This document shows positions 45,204 through 55,059 of a stretch of DNA of 64,000 bases, in pieces; positions within the stretch are counted from its first letter, which is position 1, and each line of letters opens with the position of its first letter. Where the stretch lies: assembly GCA_050738155.1 (NCBI GenBank), contig JBOHYW010000002.1, positions 7,317-71,316 of the forward strand. The letters run 5' to 3'. The stretch comes from 66-474 sp050738155 (GTDB taxonomy: Bacteria; Pseudomonadota; Gammaproteobacteria; Xanthomonadales; Rhodanobacteraceae). The position numbers were made by a program, and so were the translations under genes. The notes beneath the pieces are model-generated. The model did no database searches, had not been told where the DNA came from, and saw only the letters and a list, made by a program, of their open reading frames with translations.

Positions 45204-48200
45204 TCAGAAACGCAACGTGCTCTCCAGCATCGCCGCCACGGCCTGTTGGTGCAGACCCTGCTGACCCTCGAGGCCAAGATGGAGTTCGAGGTCGCGGGCC
45301 GGCCACAGTCCCACGCCCATCTTCAGCACCGAGTAGTTGCGCGACAGGCCGACGCCGCTCAATGGCATCCAGTCGTCAAAACCCGTGAACGACGCCTGGA
45401 ACGCTTGGCCGTACTGGCTCAACGTGTGCCGCCATTCGGCGCTGCCATCCAACTGCAAGCGCATGCCATTCGACAGATTCCAACCGCGCGTGGCGCGCAT
45501 GCCGAGACCGGCCTGCCAACGGCCGGTGCCGCGACTGTCCGCCTTCAACCCGAACCCGCCGGCACCGTGTTCGGCGAATGCGCCCTCGTCGAGTTGCTCG
45601 TAGCGCAGGTTCACGAATGGCGCGATGCTGGCGCCCGCAAAATGCAAACGCATGCCGGCTTCGCCCGTCGCCAGGTTGAAGCTGCCATTGAAGCCGCCGG
45701 CAACCGGCGCGGCAATCTGGCCCAGCATCAGCAGGCGCTGCATGTCCTGGCGATACCAGCCGATACCGACGCTGCCGCCGACGAACCACGGACCGCGCGC
45801 CCAACCGCCATACACGGTCACGCTGTTGGCACGATTGCGGCCGTGGTCGAAAGCGCCTTCGATCTGGCCGAACCCGTGGCTGGCACTGAGCGCATAACCG
45901 ACGACGCCATTGCGGCCTACCCTGAAATCCGTGCCGATCATGCTGCCGGTATTCTGGACCGTGGTCCCCGCATACCCGCTTGCCTGCATGCTGCCTTGCC
46001 AGCCAAGGCCAGTAGCCCATACGCCGGCCTTTTGATGGCCTTCGCGGACCGCGTCGAGATGCCCCGCCAAGGCAGCGGCGGAGATGTCAAGGCTGTCGAA
46101 AAGCATCGCCGCGCTGGCCGCTGGCAATTGTCCGGACAGACTCTGCAGCGACGCCTCGGCAAACGCCGCCGTCGGCGCATGCTGGATCGCGCCCGCCGCT
46201 TGCAGCGTGGCGAGTTCCGATGCGTCGACACTGCCGCCGGCCGCCAGCCGCGCATCCAGCATGTCGAACGAACTCTGCAAGCGCGCCGCGGCCTGCAGGT
46301 CCGGTGCGCTGGTCATGCCCATGGCTTGCGCGGCCTTGCTGATGTTGAGCGAGGTCGTGTCGAGCCAGACAGACGTGGGCGTGTAGCCGATCGTGGATTG
46401 CAGGAACATCCCCGGCGACAACGTCAACGCCGCAAACTTGCCGTCGACGCCGTTGCCGGCGGTCAGGACATCCTGATGCTTGGCTTTGATGTAACCGTGA
46501 TCGGCACCCAGAACATTGAGGTCACCGGCCAGCGACGCGTTGCCTGCGACGTTCAATTCCGAGCCAAGACTGACCGAGAACACCCCGCTCGCGGTCTGTG
46601 TGAAGTTGCCGCCGACGCGGGTATCGCCACCGCGCACGATCACCGTTCCGGCATTGGACAACGAACCGCCAATCCGCGGAGCCGCATCGAGCGTCCCGGC
46701 GCCCGTGACGTCGACATTGCCCGCCAAGGCACGGCTGTCGGCCCGCAACACGCCGCCAGCCACCGTCCAATTCACGGACGCGTCACCAACACCCATCAGT
46801 GTCCAGACGCTCGAACCGGATTTCTCGAAATTCCGGAAGCCGACGTATTGGGTGCCGGAGTAGCGGCGCGGCAGGGTCGAGTCGATCGTGGACACATCGA
46901 AGTAATTGCCGAACCAGCCGTTGTCGTCACCGCCCAGGTTCAAGGTATCGCCACCATTGCCGGCACCGCTGATACTCACCACGTTGCCAATGAACTGGCC
47001 GCCGGATTCGAGCGTCAGCGTGTTGCCACCGCCGGAAAATTCCACGGCATTGGCGGGCAGCCCGAAACCACCCGGGAAGCCGCCCACGATCACGCCCGCG
47101 TTGACGATGGTGCTGCCACCGGTACTGACGACACCGGCACCGCCTGCCCCGGTTTGCCCGGACGCGCCACCGAACCACCAGGAACCGCCGTAGCCGGACT
47201 GCCCACCGGCACCACCGCTGATGATGCCGACATTGACCAACGTGAAGTCGGAACCGCTCACACCAGCGCCACCCTGTCCGCCGTTGCCGCCGGTCCCGTT
47301 GTAGCCATAAGCATTGCCACCGGAACCCGCACTGCCACCCATGACCAAGCCGGCGTTGACCATTGCAAAACCGGAACCGTCGCCCCCGGCCTCTCCATCG
47401 GCGCCATTACCTGCAACGGCGTTGCCGCGGAAGGAACTCTGGCCGTCACTGCCGTCCATACCGAACACGCTGGCTCGCGATGCAACATCGAGCGCCGTGC
47501 CGGCGGCCATGCTCACGCCGCTGGTCAGCGCTGCCATGCTGCGACCGGTGCCAACTTGCAACGTTCCGCCCGCCACGCTGGTGCCGCCGTCGAACGGGTT
47601 GTACCCGCCGAGAATCAGGGTGCCAAGGTCGGTCTTGCGCAACCCGGCGTCGCCGCGCAAGTCGTTGTCGATCTCGGCGGTCATGCCGGCACCCGCCGCC
47701 GTGCCGTCACCCACGCGAATGATCGGTGCCGCGCCTTGATGTCCGACCAGCGTCAGGTCATCGCCGGTCAGACGGTAACCATCCACCGCAAACTGCATGC
47801 CGGTGGTTTGCACGCGTCCCCAGCGATTGCTTGTCCGAACCTTGCCCGGCGTGCCAGTGAACACCGCAAAACCCGGATTCGGTGTCATGCGACCGCGCTG
47901 ACTGGTGCCGTTTGTCGTCACCTGTACCCAGTCCGACGATCTGGCTGTCCAGTTACCGTTGCCACCGAAGGAAACATGCGCGGGCGCCCAGATGTTCATG
48001 CCAAGGCCAAGCCCTGCGAACAGGTCAATCTGGTTACGGCTGGCATCATTGACCACCGCGTAATCGCTGGTACCGGTTCCCGTCGGCACCGCGCCGATGT
48101 TGATACAACCGGTATTGCCTGCCACGGCGCAACCGCTGACGTGCAGCGTGCCGTAATCGAACAAGTGATAGAGGCCTGGATCGGGCGCACCGGCGCCGGC

Positions 48201-51200
48201 CAAATCCAGCGTCGAACCGGAACCGGCAAAGCCGAGCGTCCCGCCAACTGCAACCCGATCGTTCGAAGTCGCCCCGTTGACCGTAATCAGATCGAACTGC
48301 AAATCGCTACCGGCATCCAGCGACAAGTTGCCGCCGATCGTGAGCTTGCCAGCCGTACCCGTCGTACCCGGCGACAGCATGCCACCGGGCTGGACTTCGA
48401 CGTTGCCGGCGATCGCACCGAAGCCGCCCAGCAGCGCCGCGGGATCCACCGTGACGTTGCCACCGAGGGAAGTGCCATTGTCGGCCGCGGTGCCACCCAC
48501 GAGGAGACTGCCGGCATGCACCTCCCATGGCGCCGTCACGGAAGTGCTGCCGGTGAGGATCCAGGTGCTGCTGCCGGTCTTCAGATACTGGTTGAATCCG
48601 TAGTATTGAACGCTACCCGTCCACCCAGTCGGGGCACTGACCACGACCTGCGACAGGTCGAACCTGGCGTCTGCGCCACCCCCCAGGTTCAGCGTGTCGC
48701 CACCGGCCTTGCTACCGCTGGTGCTGACGACGTTGCCGACGAAACCATAGCCACTGGCCAGCAGCAACATGTTGCCACCACCCGAAAAGTCGACGGCATC
48801 CGCCCGTGTCGTGCCATCGCCGGACAAACCACCCGCAATGACACCGGCGTTCAGGACCCGGGCACCGCCCGTGGAGACGACGCCGACACCGCCCGCGCCT
48901 GCTGCACCGTATAGTCCCTCGCCACCGTAGCCACCGACGACGAGGCCGCTGTTGATCAGGGCAAACCCGCTGCCGATCACGCCCGCGCCACCGGTCCCCG
49001 CGGCTTCGTAAAAACCAAGGCCTCCCGTGCCACCGGCCACCACGCCTGAATTGATCAGGCTGAATGCCGTGCCGCGGACGCCCGCACCGCCCGTGCCGCC
49101 CGTGAAGCTGCTGGCCGCTCCGGACAAGTTGTAACCCTGTCCACCCGTCCCGCCGAGTGCGTAACCGCTGTTGGACGCCGCGAAACCGTTGCCCGAAATG
49201 CCGGCGCCACCCGTGCCGGCAACCGCGGCAACGCCGTAACCGCCATCGCCGCCCTGGACCAGCCCGCTGTTGAGCAACCTGAAGTCACGCGCGCCGCTGT
49301 CGGACGCGGTGACAGGCATACCACTGATCCCGGCGCCACCGGCACCGCCGGCTCCGCTGGCTCCCAAGCTCGGAATGAAACCCCCGTTGTTGCCCCTGCC
49401 GCCAAGCACGTAGCCACCATTGATGATGGTGGCGTCACCGCTCGCGGACACACCCGAACCGCCGGCGCCAGCGACCGAGCCGATGGTGCCGAGGGCACCT
49501 GCACCACCCTGGATATAGCCGCTGTTGCCCACCTGCGTTTCGGCACCACCCACGCTCAAGCCGCTACCACCGGCGCCGCTGTAGATCGCCCCGCGACCAC
49601 CGTTGCCACCGGCGACGTAGCCGTCATTCGTCACCGACGAATTCCCCGACGCCACGACTCCGGCGCCACCCGCACCGCCAGCGCCACCGGCGCCATAACC
49701 GGCACTGCCGAAATAGAAGCCGGCGGTACCGCCGCCGCCGCCGATGATCTGGCTGTGGTTGATCACGCTGATGTCGGTTCCGCGGACCGCGTCACCACCG
49801 GCACCGCCATTGCCGTAGTAACCAGACCCGCCGTGACCACCGCCGATGCCGCCGGCGTTGTTGGTCACCGAGAAATCGTGGCCCTGGATACCCGCGGCAC
49901 CGTTGCCCGCATTGCCGAAATAGCCGGCTCCACCGTAGCCGCCGAACAGCGAATTGTTGTTGGTCGCCACGAAATGGCTGCCGCTGATGCCGGCGCCCGC
50001 GTTGCCCGCATGCGCGTAGGCCCCGATGCCGCCGGCGCCCCCGCGCATGGTGGTGTTGTTGGTGACCGTCGACAGCGCGCCACCGGTTGCCACCATCGCG
50101 GCACCACCGTTGCCGCCGGCCGCGTACAACCCGTAACCGCCGCGACCGCCATGGACGTAACCCGCGTTGGTCAGGGCGAAACCGCTGCCGACGATGGCCG
50201 CGCCGCCATCCCCCGCAGTCCCGTATTGCCCCTTTCCGCCATCGCCACCTGCCACGCCCCCATTGTTGTTGAGCAAGGTGAAGCCATTGCCCACGACACC
50301 CGCGCCACCACTGCCCGCGGCTTCGTAGAAGCCAAGGCCACCGGTGCCACCCGCAACGTTCCCCGAGTTCGAAAGTTCGAATGCGACGCCGCTGACGCCG
50401 GCCCCACCTGCGCCACCGACATAGCTGCTGGCAGTACCGGACAGGTTGTAGCCCTGACCGCCGGTGCCGCCGGTGATCGCGCCCGAATTGTCGGCAGCGA
50501 ATCCGTTGCCCGAAACGCCCGCGCCACCATTGCCGGCGGTGGCGCTCACGCCGTAACCGCCATCGCCACCGCTGAGGTTGCCATCGTTGGTCAACTGGAA
50601 CGCGGCACCGCCCACGGCCAGGGATGCACCGCTGATCGCCGCGCCGCCACTGCCGCCGTTGCCGCTGACGCTGCCGTTGAAACCACCGTTGCCACCGATT
50701 CCGCCGGACGTGCTGCCGTGATTGATGACACTGGCACCACCCGCGGCGACGGTCCCCGCACCACCAGCGCCAGCACTGCCACCGACGCCACCCAGACCGC
50801 CGGCACCACCCGCGACCGCACCGTAGTTGGTCACCATCACGTTGCCGCCGGTCGCCATCACGGCCGCGCCACCGCTACCGGCATCGAGCACGCTCTGGCC
50901 ACCCATGCCGCCATACACGCTGCCTGTATCCGCATTGACGAGCGCCGAGCGACCGGAAGCAACGATGCCGATACCGCCATTGCCGCCGCTGCCACCGGTA
51001 CCGTACGCCCCGCCACCGTGCGGGAACAACCCGCCGTTGCCGCCGGCACCACCGCCGATCTGGGCGTAATTGGCCAGCGAGACATCGCTGCCGTCGATTG
51101 CGTCCGCGCCTTGGCCGCCGTTGCCGAAATACCCCATGCCGCCCTTGCCGCCGAAAATGCCACCGGCGGTGTTGACCACGCGGATATTTCCACCCGCGAT

Positions 51201-51998
51201 CGCGGCGGCCCCGTTGCCACCGTCGCCGAAGAAACCGTAGCCGGCGTTGCCGCCGAACAGGGCGTTGTTGTTGACGACCACAAAACGGCTGCCCACGACC
51301 CCGGCGCCGCCGTTGCCGCCAGCGCTGTAAACCCCGATGCCGCCAGCCCCGCCGCGGATCATCACGTCGTTGGTGATGACGGTGCGCCCCGCGCCCCTGA
51401 CGACTACCGCGGCACCTCCCGCGCCGGCGGTAGCCCCATAGCCATAGCCGCCCACTCCGCCATGCACGTAGCCGTCGTTGGTCAGGTTGAACGCACCACC
51501 CATGATGGCGCTGCCGCCATTGCCGCCGGCCGCACCGTAGCCCGTGCCACCGGCACCACCACCCACGCCGCCATCAACGGTCAACTTGAAGCCGCTGCCG
51601 AGAAACCCCGCGCCACCTGCACCGCCGTGCCCGCCCGTAGCCGCCGCGTCGCCGCCCTTGCCGCCCGTGACGAAGTAATTGGCCACCAGGCACATGTCGC
51701 TGCCGGCGGGTGCGCCTGCCGCCGCACCGCCCGCGGTGCCATTGCCATCAGAACCGGTGATCCCCGCCGCGCCAGTCGCCGAACCAATCGGGGCCGCGCC
51801 CGTCGGACAGGTCGCCGACCAAGCGGGCAAGGCCACGGCCGCCACACCCAGTGCCGCAACGCAAGCCAGCGCCAGCGGTCGTCGACGCGCCGATGCACCC
51901 CCAGTCGCACCCGCACCGCGTGGATGCGCGGCCAGTTCCGAAGCTACCTGCAGGATGCGCAGCGAGCGGTTCCATACCAGACTGTAGATGCGGTTCAT
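45204..51998 (-). CDS. Giant Gly-rich type Va autotransporter with ESPR signal peptide
   Basis: A 2264-residue self-secreting adhesin-like protein. The extended signal peptide region MNRIYSLVWNRSLRILQVAS is followed by the hydrophobic core to about residue 61 (SATC). The passenger (about 62-1900) is very rich in GGxGGxG turns and contains passenger-transport repeats (GFNQYLKTGSSTWILTG near 1134) and a beta-strand repeat (LGTLILGGYNPFDGGTS near 1458). The C-terminal beta-barrel begins about residue 1980 and ends in a terminal Phe (ESTLRF). Residues about 165-603 and 604-1040 are homologous halves offset by 437-439. The AAGGA site precedes the ATG; a sulfotransferase gene lies 87 bp upstream. 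Confidence 0.93.
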   Translation of the reverse strand: MNRIYSLVWNRSLRILQVASELAAHPRGAGATGGASARRRPLALACVAALGVAAVALPAWSATCPTGAAPIGSATGAAGITGSDGNGTAGGAAAGAPAGSDMCLVANYFVTGGKGGDAAATGGHGGAGGAGFLGSGFKLTVDGGVGGGAGGTGYGAAGGNGGSAIMGGAFNLTNDGYVHGGVGGYGYGATAGAGGAAVVVRGAGRTVITNDVMIRGGAGGIGVYSAGGNGGAGVVGSRFVVVNNNALFGGNAGYGFFGDGGNGAAAIAGGNIRVVNTAGGIFGGKGGMGYFGNGGQGADAIDGSDVSLANYAQIGGGAGGNGGLFPHGGGAYGTGGSGGNGGIGIVASGRSALVNADTGSVYGGMGGQSVLDAGSGGAAVMATGGNVMVTNYGAVAGGAGGLGGVGGSAGAGGAGTVAAGGASVINHGSTSGGIGGNGGFNGSVSGNGGSGGAAISGASLAVGGAAFQLTNDGNLSGGDGGYGVSATAGNGGAGVSGNGFAADNSGAITGGTGGQGYNLSGTASSYVGGAGGAGVSGVAFELSNSGNVAGGTGGLGFYEAAGSGGAGVVGNGFTLLNNNGGVAGGDGGKGQYGTAGDGGAAIVGSGFALTNAGYVHGGRGGYGLYAAGGNGGAAMVATGGALSTVTNNTTMRGGAGGIGAYAHAGNAGAGISGSHFVATNNNSLFGGYGGAGYFGNAGNGAAGIQGHDFSVTNNAGGIGGGHGGSGYYGNGGAGGDAVRGTDISVINHSQIIGGGGGTAGFYFGSAGYGAGGAGGAGGAGVVASGNSSVTNDGYVAGGNGGRGAIYSGAGGSGLSVGGAETQVGNSGYIQGGAGALGTIGSVAGAGGSGVSASGDATIINGGYVLGGRGNNGGFIPSLGASGAGGAGGAGISGMPVTASDSGARDFRLLNSGLVQGGDGGYGVAAVAGTGGAGISGNGFAASNSGYALGGTGGQGYNLSGAASSFTGGTGGAGVRGTAFSLINSGVVAGGTGGLGFYEAAGTGGAGVIGSGFALINSGLVVGGYGGEGLYGAAGAGGVGVVSTGGARVLNAGVIAGGLSGDGTTRADAVDFSGGGNMLLLASGYGFVGNVVSTSGSKAGGDTLNLGGGADARFDLSQVVVSAPTGWTGSVQYYGFNQYLKTGSSTWILTGSTSVTAPWEVHAGSLLVGGTAADNGTSLGGNVTVDPAALLGGFGAIAGNVEVQPGGMLSPGTTGTAGKLTIGGNLSLDAGSDLQFDLITVNGATSNDRVAVGGTLGFAGSGSTLDLAGAGAPDPGLYHLFDYGTLHVSGCAVAGNTGCINIGAVPTGTGTSDYAVVNDASRNQIDLFAGLGLGMNIWAPAHVSFGGNGNWTARSSDWVQVTTNGTSQRGRMTPNPGFAVFTGTPGKVRTSNRWGRVQTTGMQFAVDGYRLTGDDLTLVGHQGAAPIIRVGDGTAAGAGMTAEIDNDLRGDAGLRKTDLGTLILGGYNPFDGGTSVAGGTLQVGTGRSMAALTSGVSMAAGTALDVASRASVFGMDGSDGQSSFRGNAVAGNGADGEAGGDGSGFAMVNAGLVMGGSAGSGGNAYGYNGTGGNGGQGGAGVSGSDFTLVNVGIISGGAGGQSGYGGSWWFGGASGQTGAGGAGVVSTGGSTIVNAGVIVGGFPGGFGLPANAVEFSGGGNTLTLESGGQFIGNVVSISGAGNGGDTLNLGGDDNGWFGNYFDVSTIDSTLPRRYSGTQYVGFRNFEKSGSSVWTLMGVGDASVNWTVAGGVLRADSRALAGNVDVTGAGTLDAAPRIGGSLSNAGTVIVRGGDTRVGGNFTQTASGVFSVSLGSELNVAGNASLAGDLNVLGADHGYIKAKHQDVLTAGNGVDGKFAALTLSPGMFLQSTIGYTPTSVWLDTTSLNISKAAQAMGMTSAPDLQAAARLQSSFDMLDARLAAGGSVDASELATLQAAGAIQHAPTAAFAEASLQSLSGQLPAASAAMLFDSLDISAAALAGHLDAVREGHQKAGVWATGLGWQGSMQASGYAGTTVQNTGSMIGTDFRVGRNGVVGYALSASHGFGQIEGAFDHGRNRANSVTVYGGWARGPWFVGGSVGIGWYRQDMQRLLMLGQIAAPVAGGFNGSFNLATGEAGMRLHFAGASIAPFVNLRYEQLDEGAFAEHGAGGFGLKADSRGTGRWQAGLGMRATRGWNLSNGMRLQLDGSAEWRHTLSQYGQAFQASFTGFDDWMPLSGVGLSRNYSVLKMGVGLWPARDLELHLGLEGQQGLHQQAVAAMLESTLRF
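48881..51500 (-). repeat. Tandem ~1.3-kb internal duplication in the autotransporter passenger
   Basis: Matching landmarks recur at a constant offset: TNDGYVHGG and TNAGYVHGG (residues 173 and 610), MIRGGAGGIG and TMRGGAGGIG (213 and 650), TGGQGYNLSG (512 and 950), and AGGTGGLGFYEAAG (549 and 988). The copies have clearly diverged in DNA, so the duplication is old. Confidence 0.8.
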
Positions 51999-52085
51999 TG
52001 GGCTGTCCTTATGTGATTTGAGGGTGAAGTCGACAAACGAAATCCACGGTCAACCAGCAACACTCAAACTCGAACCGGCCGATCG

Positions 52086-52898
52086 CTAGACGATGAGTAC
52101 CCCGCGCGGATTGAGCTTCGGGTCGCGCCAGAAGGCATCGTGCTCGAAGCGGTGGAAGAGGTCGGGGGGAAGGATGGTGTCGCGCTGCTGCACCGCCACG
52201 CGCGGCCGCACCCGATGCAGGCCCGGCGTGCCCGCACGTGCATCGAACGCTTCGGCATCGAATTCGACGTGCTCGAAATCGTGCGCGAAGCGCGGTTCGC
52301 CGATGAAATCGTAGATGGCGGCAACGGCGCCAGCCGGATCGCGGGTCAGCGTTTCGTATTGCACCAGCATCAACTGCGCGGTGTGCTCGCCATAGAAGGC
52401 TTCCTTCAGGGCATCGAAGGGGTAACCAACCAGGCCTTCGGCGCTGGCCAGCCCGTTGGCGCGCGTATATACGGTGCCGCCGACGCTGTAATTGAAGATC
52501 GAGGACGGGCTGAAAGCATTGTTGCGTACCAACCGTTCGACGCTGTCGATGATCCACGACACGTCGCGCACGCAGGCAATCACCCGGCTTTGCGGAAACA
52601 GGCGCGCGAGTGCCGGCATCCGAGCGCACCAACTGCGGTTGGTGTCGAACACGACCTCGGCCGGACTGTCGGCGTAATAGTTCTCGAACAGGCCGCGCAG
52701 AATGCGCTGGCGTTGCGCGTCGGTGGTGAATACCGAGAACTCGTTGCTGCCGCCCATCTTGGTCAGCAGGTCGGCGAACAGACCCGCGAGCGGTCCGCTC
52801 ATGCCCGCCTGGAAGCGCGGGTTCTGACGGAGCAATGCGCCCAGCAGCGTAGACCCCGAACGCGGCAGCCCGGAAATGAAATGGATGGTGCGCTCCGT
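52086..52898 (-). CDS. PAPS-dependent sulfotransferase with apparent ACG start, beside the autotransporter
   Basis: About 270 residues of a TPST/RaxST-like sulfotransferase. The 5'-phosphosulfate loop ISGLPRSGSTLLGALL is at residues 8-23 and the 3'-phosphate motif VIACVRDVSWIIDSV lies near residue 105. The frame has no ATG, GTG or TTG upstream of the loop before an in-frame TGA; the codon in the expected place is ACG at 52898, just after a near-perfect Shine-Dalgarno AAGGGAGGTG, giving TERTIHFISG. A TTG at 52835 would delete the loop. Either ACG initiates, or an ATG-to-ACG change inactivated the gene. It is 87 bp upstream of the autotransporter on the same strand. Confidence 0.8.
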   Translation of the reverse strand, partial: TERTIHFISGLPRSGSTLLGALLRQNPRFQAGMSGPLAGLFADLLTKMGGSNEFSVFTTDAQRQRILRGLFENYYADSPAEVVFDTNRSWCARMPALARLFPQSRVIACVRDVSWIIDSVERLVRNNAFSPSSIFNYSVGGTVYTRANGLASAEGLVGYPFDALKEAFYGEHTAQLMLVQYETLTRDPAGAVAAIYDFIGEPRFAHDFEHVEFDAEAFDARAGTPGLHRVRPRVAVQQRDTILPPDLFHRFEHDAFWRDPKLNPRGVLIV

Positions 52899-53058
52899 AA
52901 CACCTCCCTTCGCACTTCACGGTCCCCGTGAAGTGCATCACAACGCAAGATATCGCTGCATGCTAGCAGAAAAAAACGGGACGCAATCGGCGGGATCGCT
53001 GCAAGCTGCCCGACAACCGCGTACGCTGCCAAGATCGCAACTCTTGGGAGTAACCGTC

Positions 53059-53736
53059 GTGGGCGAATCGATCCGCTTGAACACTGCCGGCATGCACTGC
53101 ATCGGCGCCTATGTCGCCAAGCCGACCGGTAAACCCAAGGGCGGTATCGTGGTGGTGCAGGAAATTTTCGGCATCACTGCGCACATCCGCGAGGTCGCCG
53201 ACGGTTTCGCGAAGCACGGCTACACCGCGATCGCGCCGGCGTTCTTCGATTACGTCGAGAACGACGTCGAACTCGAATACGACAAGCCCGGCATGGAGCG
53301 CGGCAAGGGCCTCGCGGCGGAAGTGGGACTGGAGCGCGCCGTCGAAGCCGTCGCCAGCGCTGCCGACTCGATCCGGTCATCCGGAAAAATCGGCGTGGTG
53401 GGTTATTGCTGGGGCGGCACCGTCGCGCTGCTCGCGGCGCAGCGGTTGGGATTACCTGCCGTGAGCTATTACGGCGCGCGCAACGTGCCGTTCCTCGACC
53501 AGCCGCTGCAAGCGCCGGTGATGTTCCACTTCGGTGCGAAAGATCGCTCGATTCCCCCCGACGCCGTGCAAAAGCACCGCGACGCCTACCCCTACGCACC
53601 CGTGTACGTCTACGACAAGGCCGGCCACGCCTTCAACCGCAATGTCGATCCGACGCATTACGATCCGGTCGGCGCACCGGTGGCGCTGGAACGGACGCTG
53701 GCTTTCTTCGCGAAACACCTCGCGGGCGGCGCATGA
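53059..53736 (+). CDS. Dienelactone hydrolase family protein
   Basis: A 225-residue alpha/beta hydrolase of the dienelactone hydrolase type. GGIVVVQEIFGI near residue 31 includes the family's Glu; the nucleophile Cys is in GVVGYCWGGT near residue 116; Asp in HFGAKDRSI and His in DKAGHAFNR complete the triad. The GTG start at 53059 follows GGGAG; the longer upstream reading is antisense to the sulfotransferase. It is coupled to the downstream HIT gene by an ATGA overlap. The physiological substrate is unknown. Confidence 0.92.
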   Translation: MGESIRLNTAGMHCIGAYVAKPTGKPKGGIVVVQEIFGITAHIREVADGFAKHGYTAIAPAFFDYVENDVELEYDKPGMERGKGLAAEVGLERAVEAVASAADSIRSSGKIGVVGYCWGGTVALLAAQRLGLPAVSYYGARNVPFLDQPLQAPVMFHFGAKDRSIPPDAVQKHRDAYPYAPVYVYDKAGHAFNRNVDPTHYDPVGAPVALERTLAFFAKHLAGGA

Positions 53737-54155
53737 CCAGCGCGCGTGAGGAAGCCGGATTCGCGCTCGACCCGCGCCTTGCCGCGGACACGATCTTCAT
53801 TGCCGATTGGCCGCTCTGCCGCATAGTGCTGATGGACGATGCACGCTTTCCGTGGCTGATCCTGGTGCCACGCCGGCCGAGTCTGGCCGAATTGGATGAT
53901 CTCGACGCGAACGAGCGCCTCGCGTTGACGCACGAAATCGATCGCGCAATGACGTGGCTGCGCGCCACCTCGGCTTGCGACAAGCTCAACGTCGCCGCGC
54001 TCGGCAACATCGTTCGGCAACTGCACGTGCATGTGGTCGCACGCCGCGAGGGTGATGCAGCCTGGCCAGGGCTCGTTTGGGGACACGGCACCGCCCGGCG
54101 CTACGCGCCCGCGCAACGCGACGCACTGGCGGCCCGGTTACGTGCCTGCGCCTGA
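53733..54155 (+). CDS. HIT-domain protein
   Basis: A 140-residue histidine triad protein with the catalytic motif QLHVHVVARREGD near residue 97 and the N-terminal core WLILVPRRPSLAELDDLD. It differs from the HinT-like protein at 3273 and resembles the diadenosine polyphosphate-type HIT proteins of proteobacteria. The ATG overlaps the dienelactone hydrolase stop. Confidence 0.88.
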   Translation: MTSAREEAGFALDPRLAADTIFIADWPLCRIVLMDDARFPWLILVPRRPSLAELDDLDANERLALTHEIDRAMTWLRATSACDKLNVAALGNIVRQLHVHVVARREGDAAWPGLVWGHGTARRYAPAQRDALAARLRACA

Positions 54156-54240
54156 TCCGGCGGTTCCACTCCAACTGCACAATTCCTCGCCGCCAAGCGC
54201 CTCCGCGGAGCGGGCAACGCATGGCTTGTAATATCGGTCG

Positions 54241-55059
54241 ATGACCTGCGACATCACCATCGGACCGCTTGCCGAAGACACGCTGCTGCTGCATTTCGGC
54301 GACACCATCGATCCCGCGACCAACGCGCGCGTACACGCAGCGGCACGCGCACTCCGTGAAGCCGCGTTGCCGGGCGTGACCGACATCGCGCCGGCTTACG
54401 CGAGTTTGTTGATTCGCTTTGATCCCCAGGCGCTGTGCGACCAGGACGATGCGTCTCCTTGCGCGCGAATCGCCGCCTTGTCACGCGCACTGCTGGACGG
54501 CATCGATGGCAAAAACCGCCTCCCTTCGGGAACGGCTACCCGAAGCGAAAGGGATTCATCCGGAACGGGTGTCGAAACCGACATGGGATTCGTGGAAATC
54601 CCGGTGTGCTACGGCGATGAATTCGGCCCCGATCTCGAAGCTGTCGCGGCGCACGCCGGCATGTCCTCCGAAGAAGTGATCAGCCGCCACAGCGCCGTCG
54701 AGTACACCGTCGCCATGTTGGGTTTCGCGCCAGGCTTTCCGTACCTGCTCGGACTCGACCCGGCGCTGCACGTCCCGCGACGCGAAACGCCCCGCACGCG
54801 GGTACCGGCCGGCTCGGTCGCAATCGGCGGCGCCCAGACCGGCATCTATCCGCGCGAATTGCCGGGTGGTTGGAACTTGATCGGCCGCACGCCGCTGGCG
54901 TTGTTCGACCCGCAATACGAGTCGCCCGCGCTGCTGCTCCCCGGCGATCGCGTGCGCTTTCGGAACATCCAGAACGACGAGTTTGAAAGGCTCCGCGAAA
55001 AGTACCGCCATGGATGGCCGTCTGTTGATTCCCGCAATCATGGACGATCGCAAAAATGA
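54241..55059 (+). CDS. pxpB: 5-oxoprolinase subunit PxpB
   Basis: One of three subunits of the ATP-dependent bacterial 5-oxoprolinase PxpABC (formerly KipI-like), which converts pyroglutamate to glutamate. The 272-residue protein has the cyclophilin-like fold with FVEIPVCYGDEFGPDLEAVA near residue 117, YTVAMLGFAPGFPYLLGLD near residue 158 and GSVAIGGAQTGIYP(R)ELPGGWNLIGRTPL near residue 195. An extra ~20-residue variable stretch (PSGTATRSERDSSGTG) precedes the core. The stop overlaps pxpC by ATGA. Confidence 0.95.
   Translation: MTCDITIGPLAEDTLLLHFGDTIDPATNARVHAAARALREAALPGVTDIAPAYASLLIRFDPQALCDQDDASPCARIAALSRALLDGIDGKNRLPSGTATRSERDSSGTGVETDMGFVEIPVCYGDEFGPDLEAVAAHAGMSSEEVISRHSAVEYTVAMLGFAPGFPYLLGLDPALHVPRRETPRTRVPAGSVAIGGAQTGIYPRELPGGWNLIGRTPLALFDPQYESPALLLPGDRVRFRNIQNDEFERLREKYRHGWPSVDSRNHGRSQK

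Noticed and set aside
44982..48914. 1310-residue plus-strand frame opposite the autotransporter
   Set aside because: It mirrors the third-position GC pattern of the autotransporter gene and has no recognisable domain or ribosome-binding site.
48881..51500. CRISPR array, considered because of regular repeats
   Set aside because: The periodicity is of Gly-rich codons in an open reading frame, with no conserved short repeats and unique spacers. No cas genes are present.
49755..52016. 753-residue plus-strand frame opposite the autotransporter passenger
   Set aside because: Antisense shadow of the Gly-rich repeats; low-complexity Ala/Thr/Arg sequence only.
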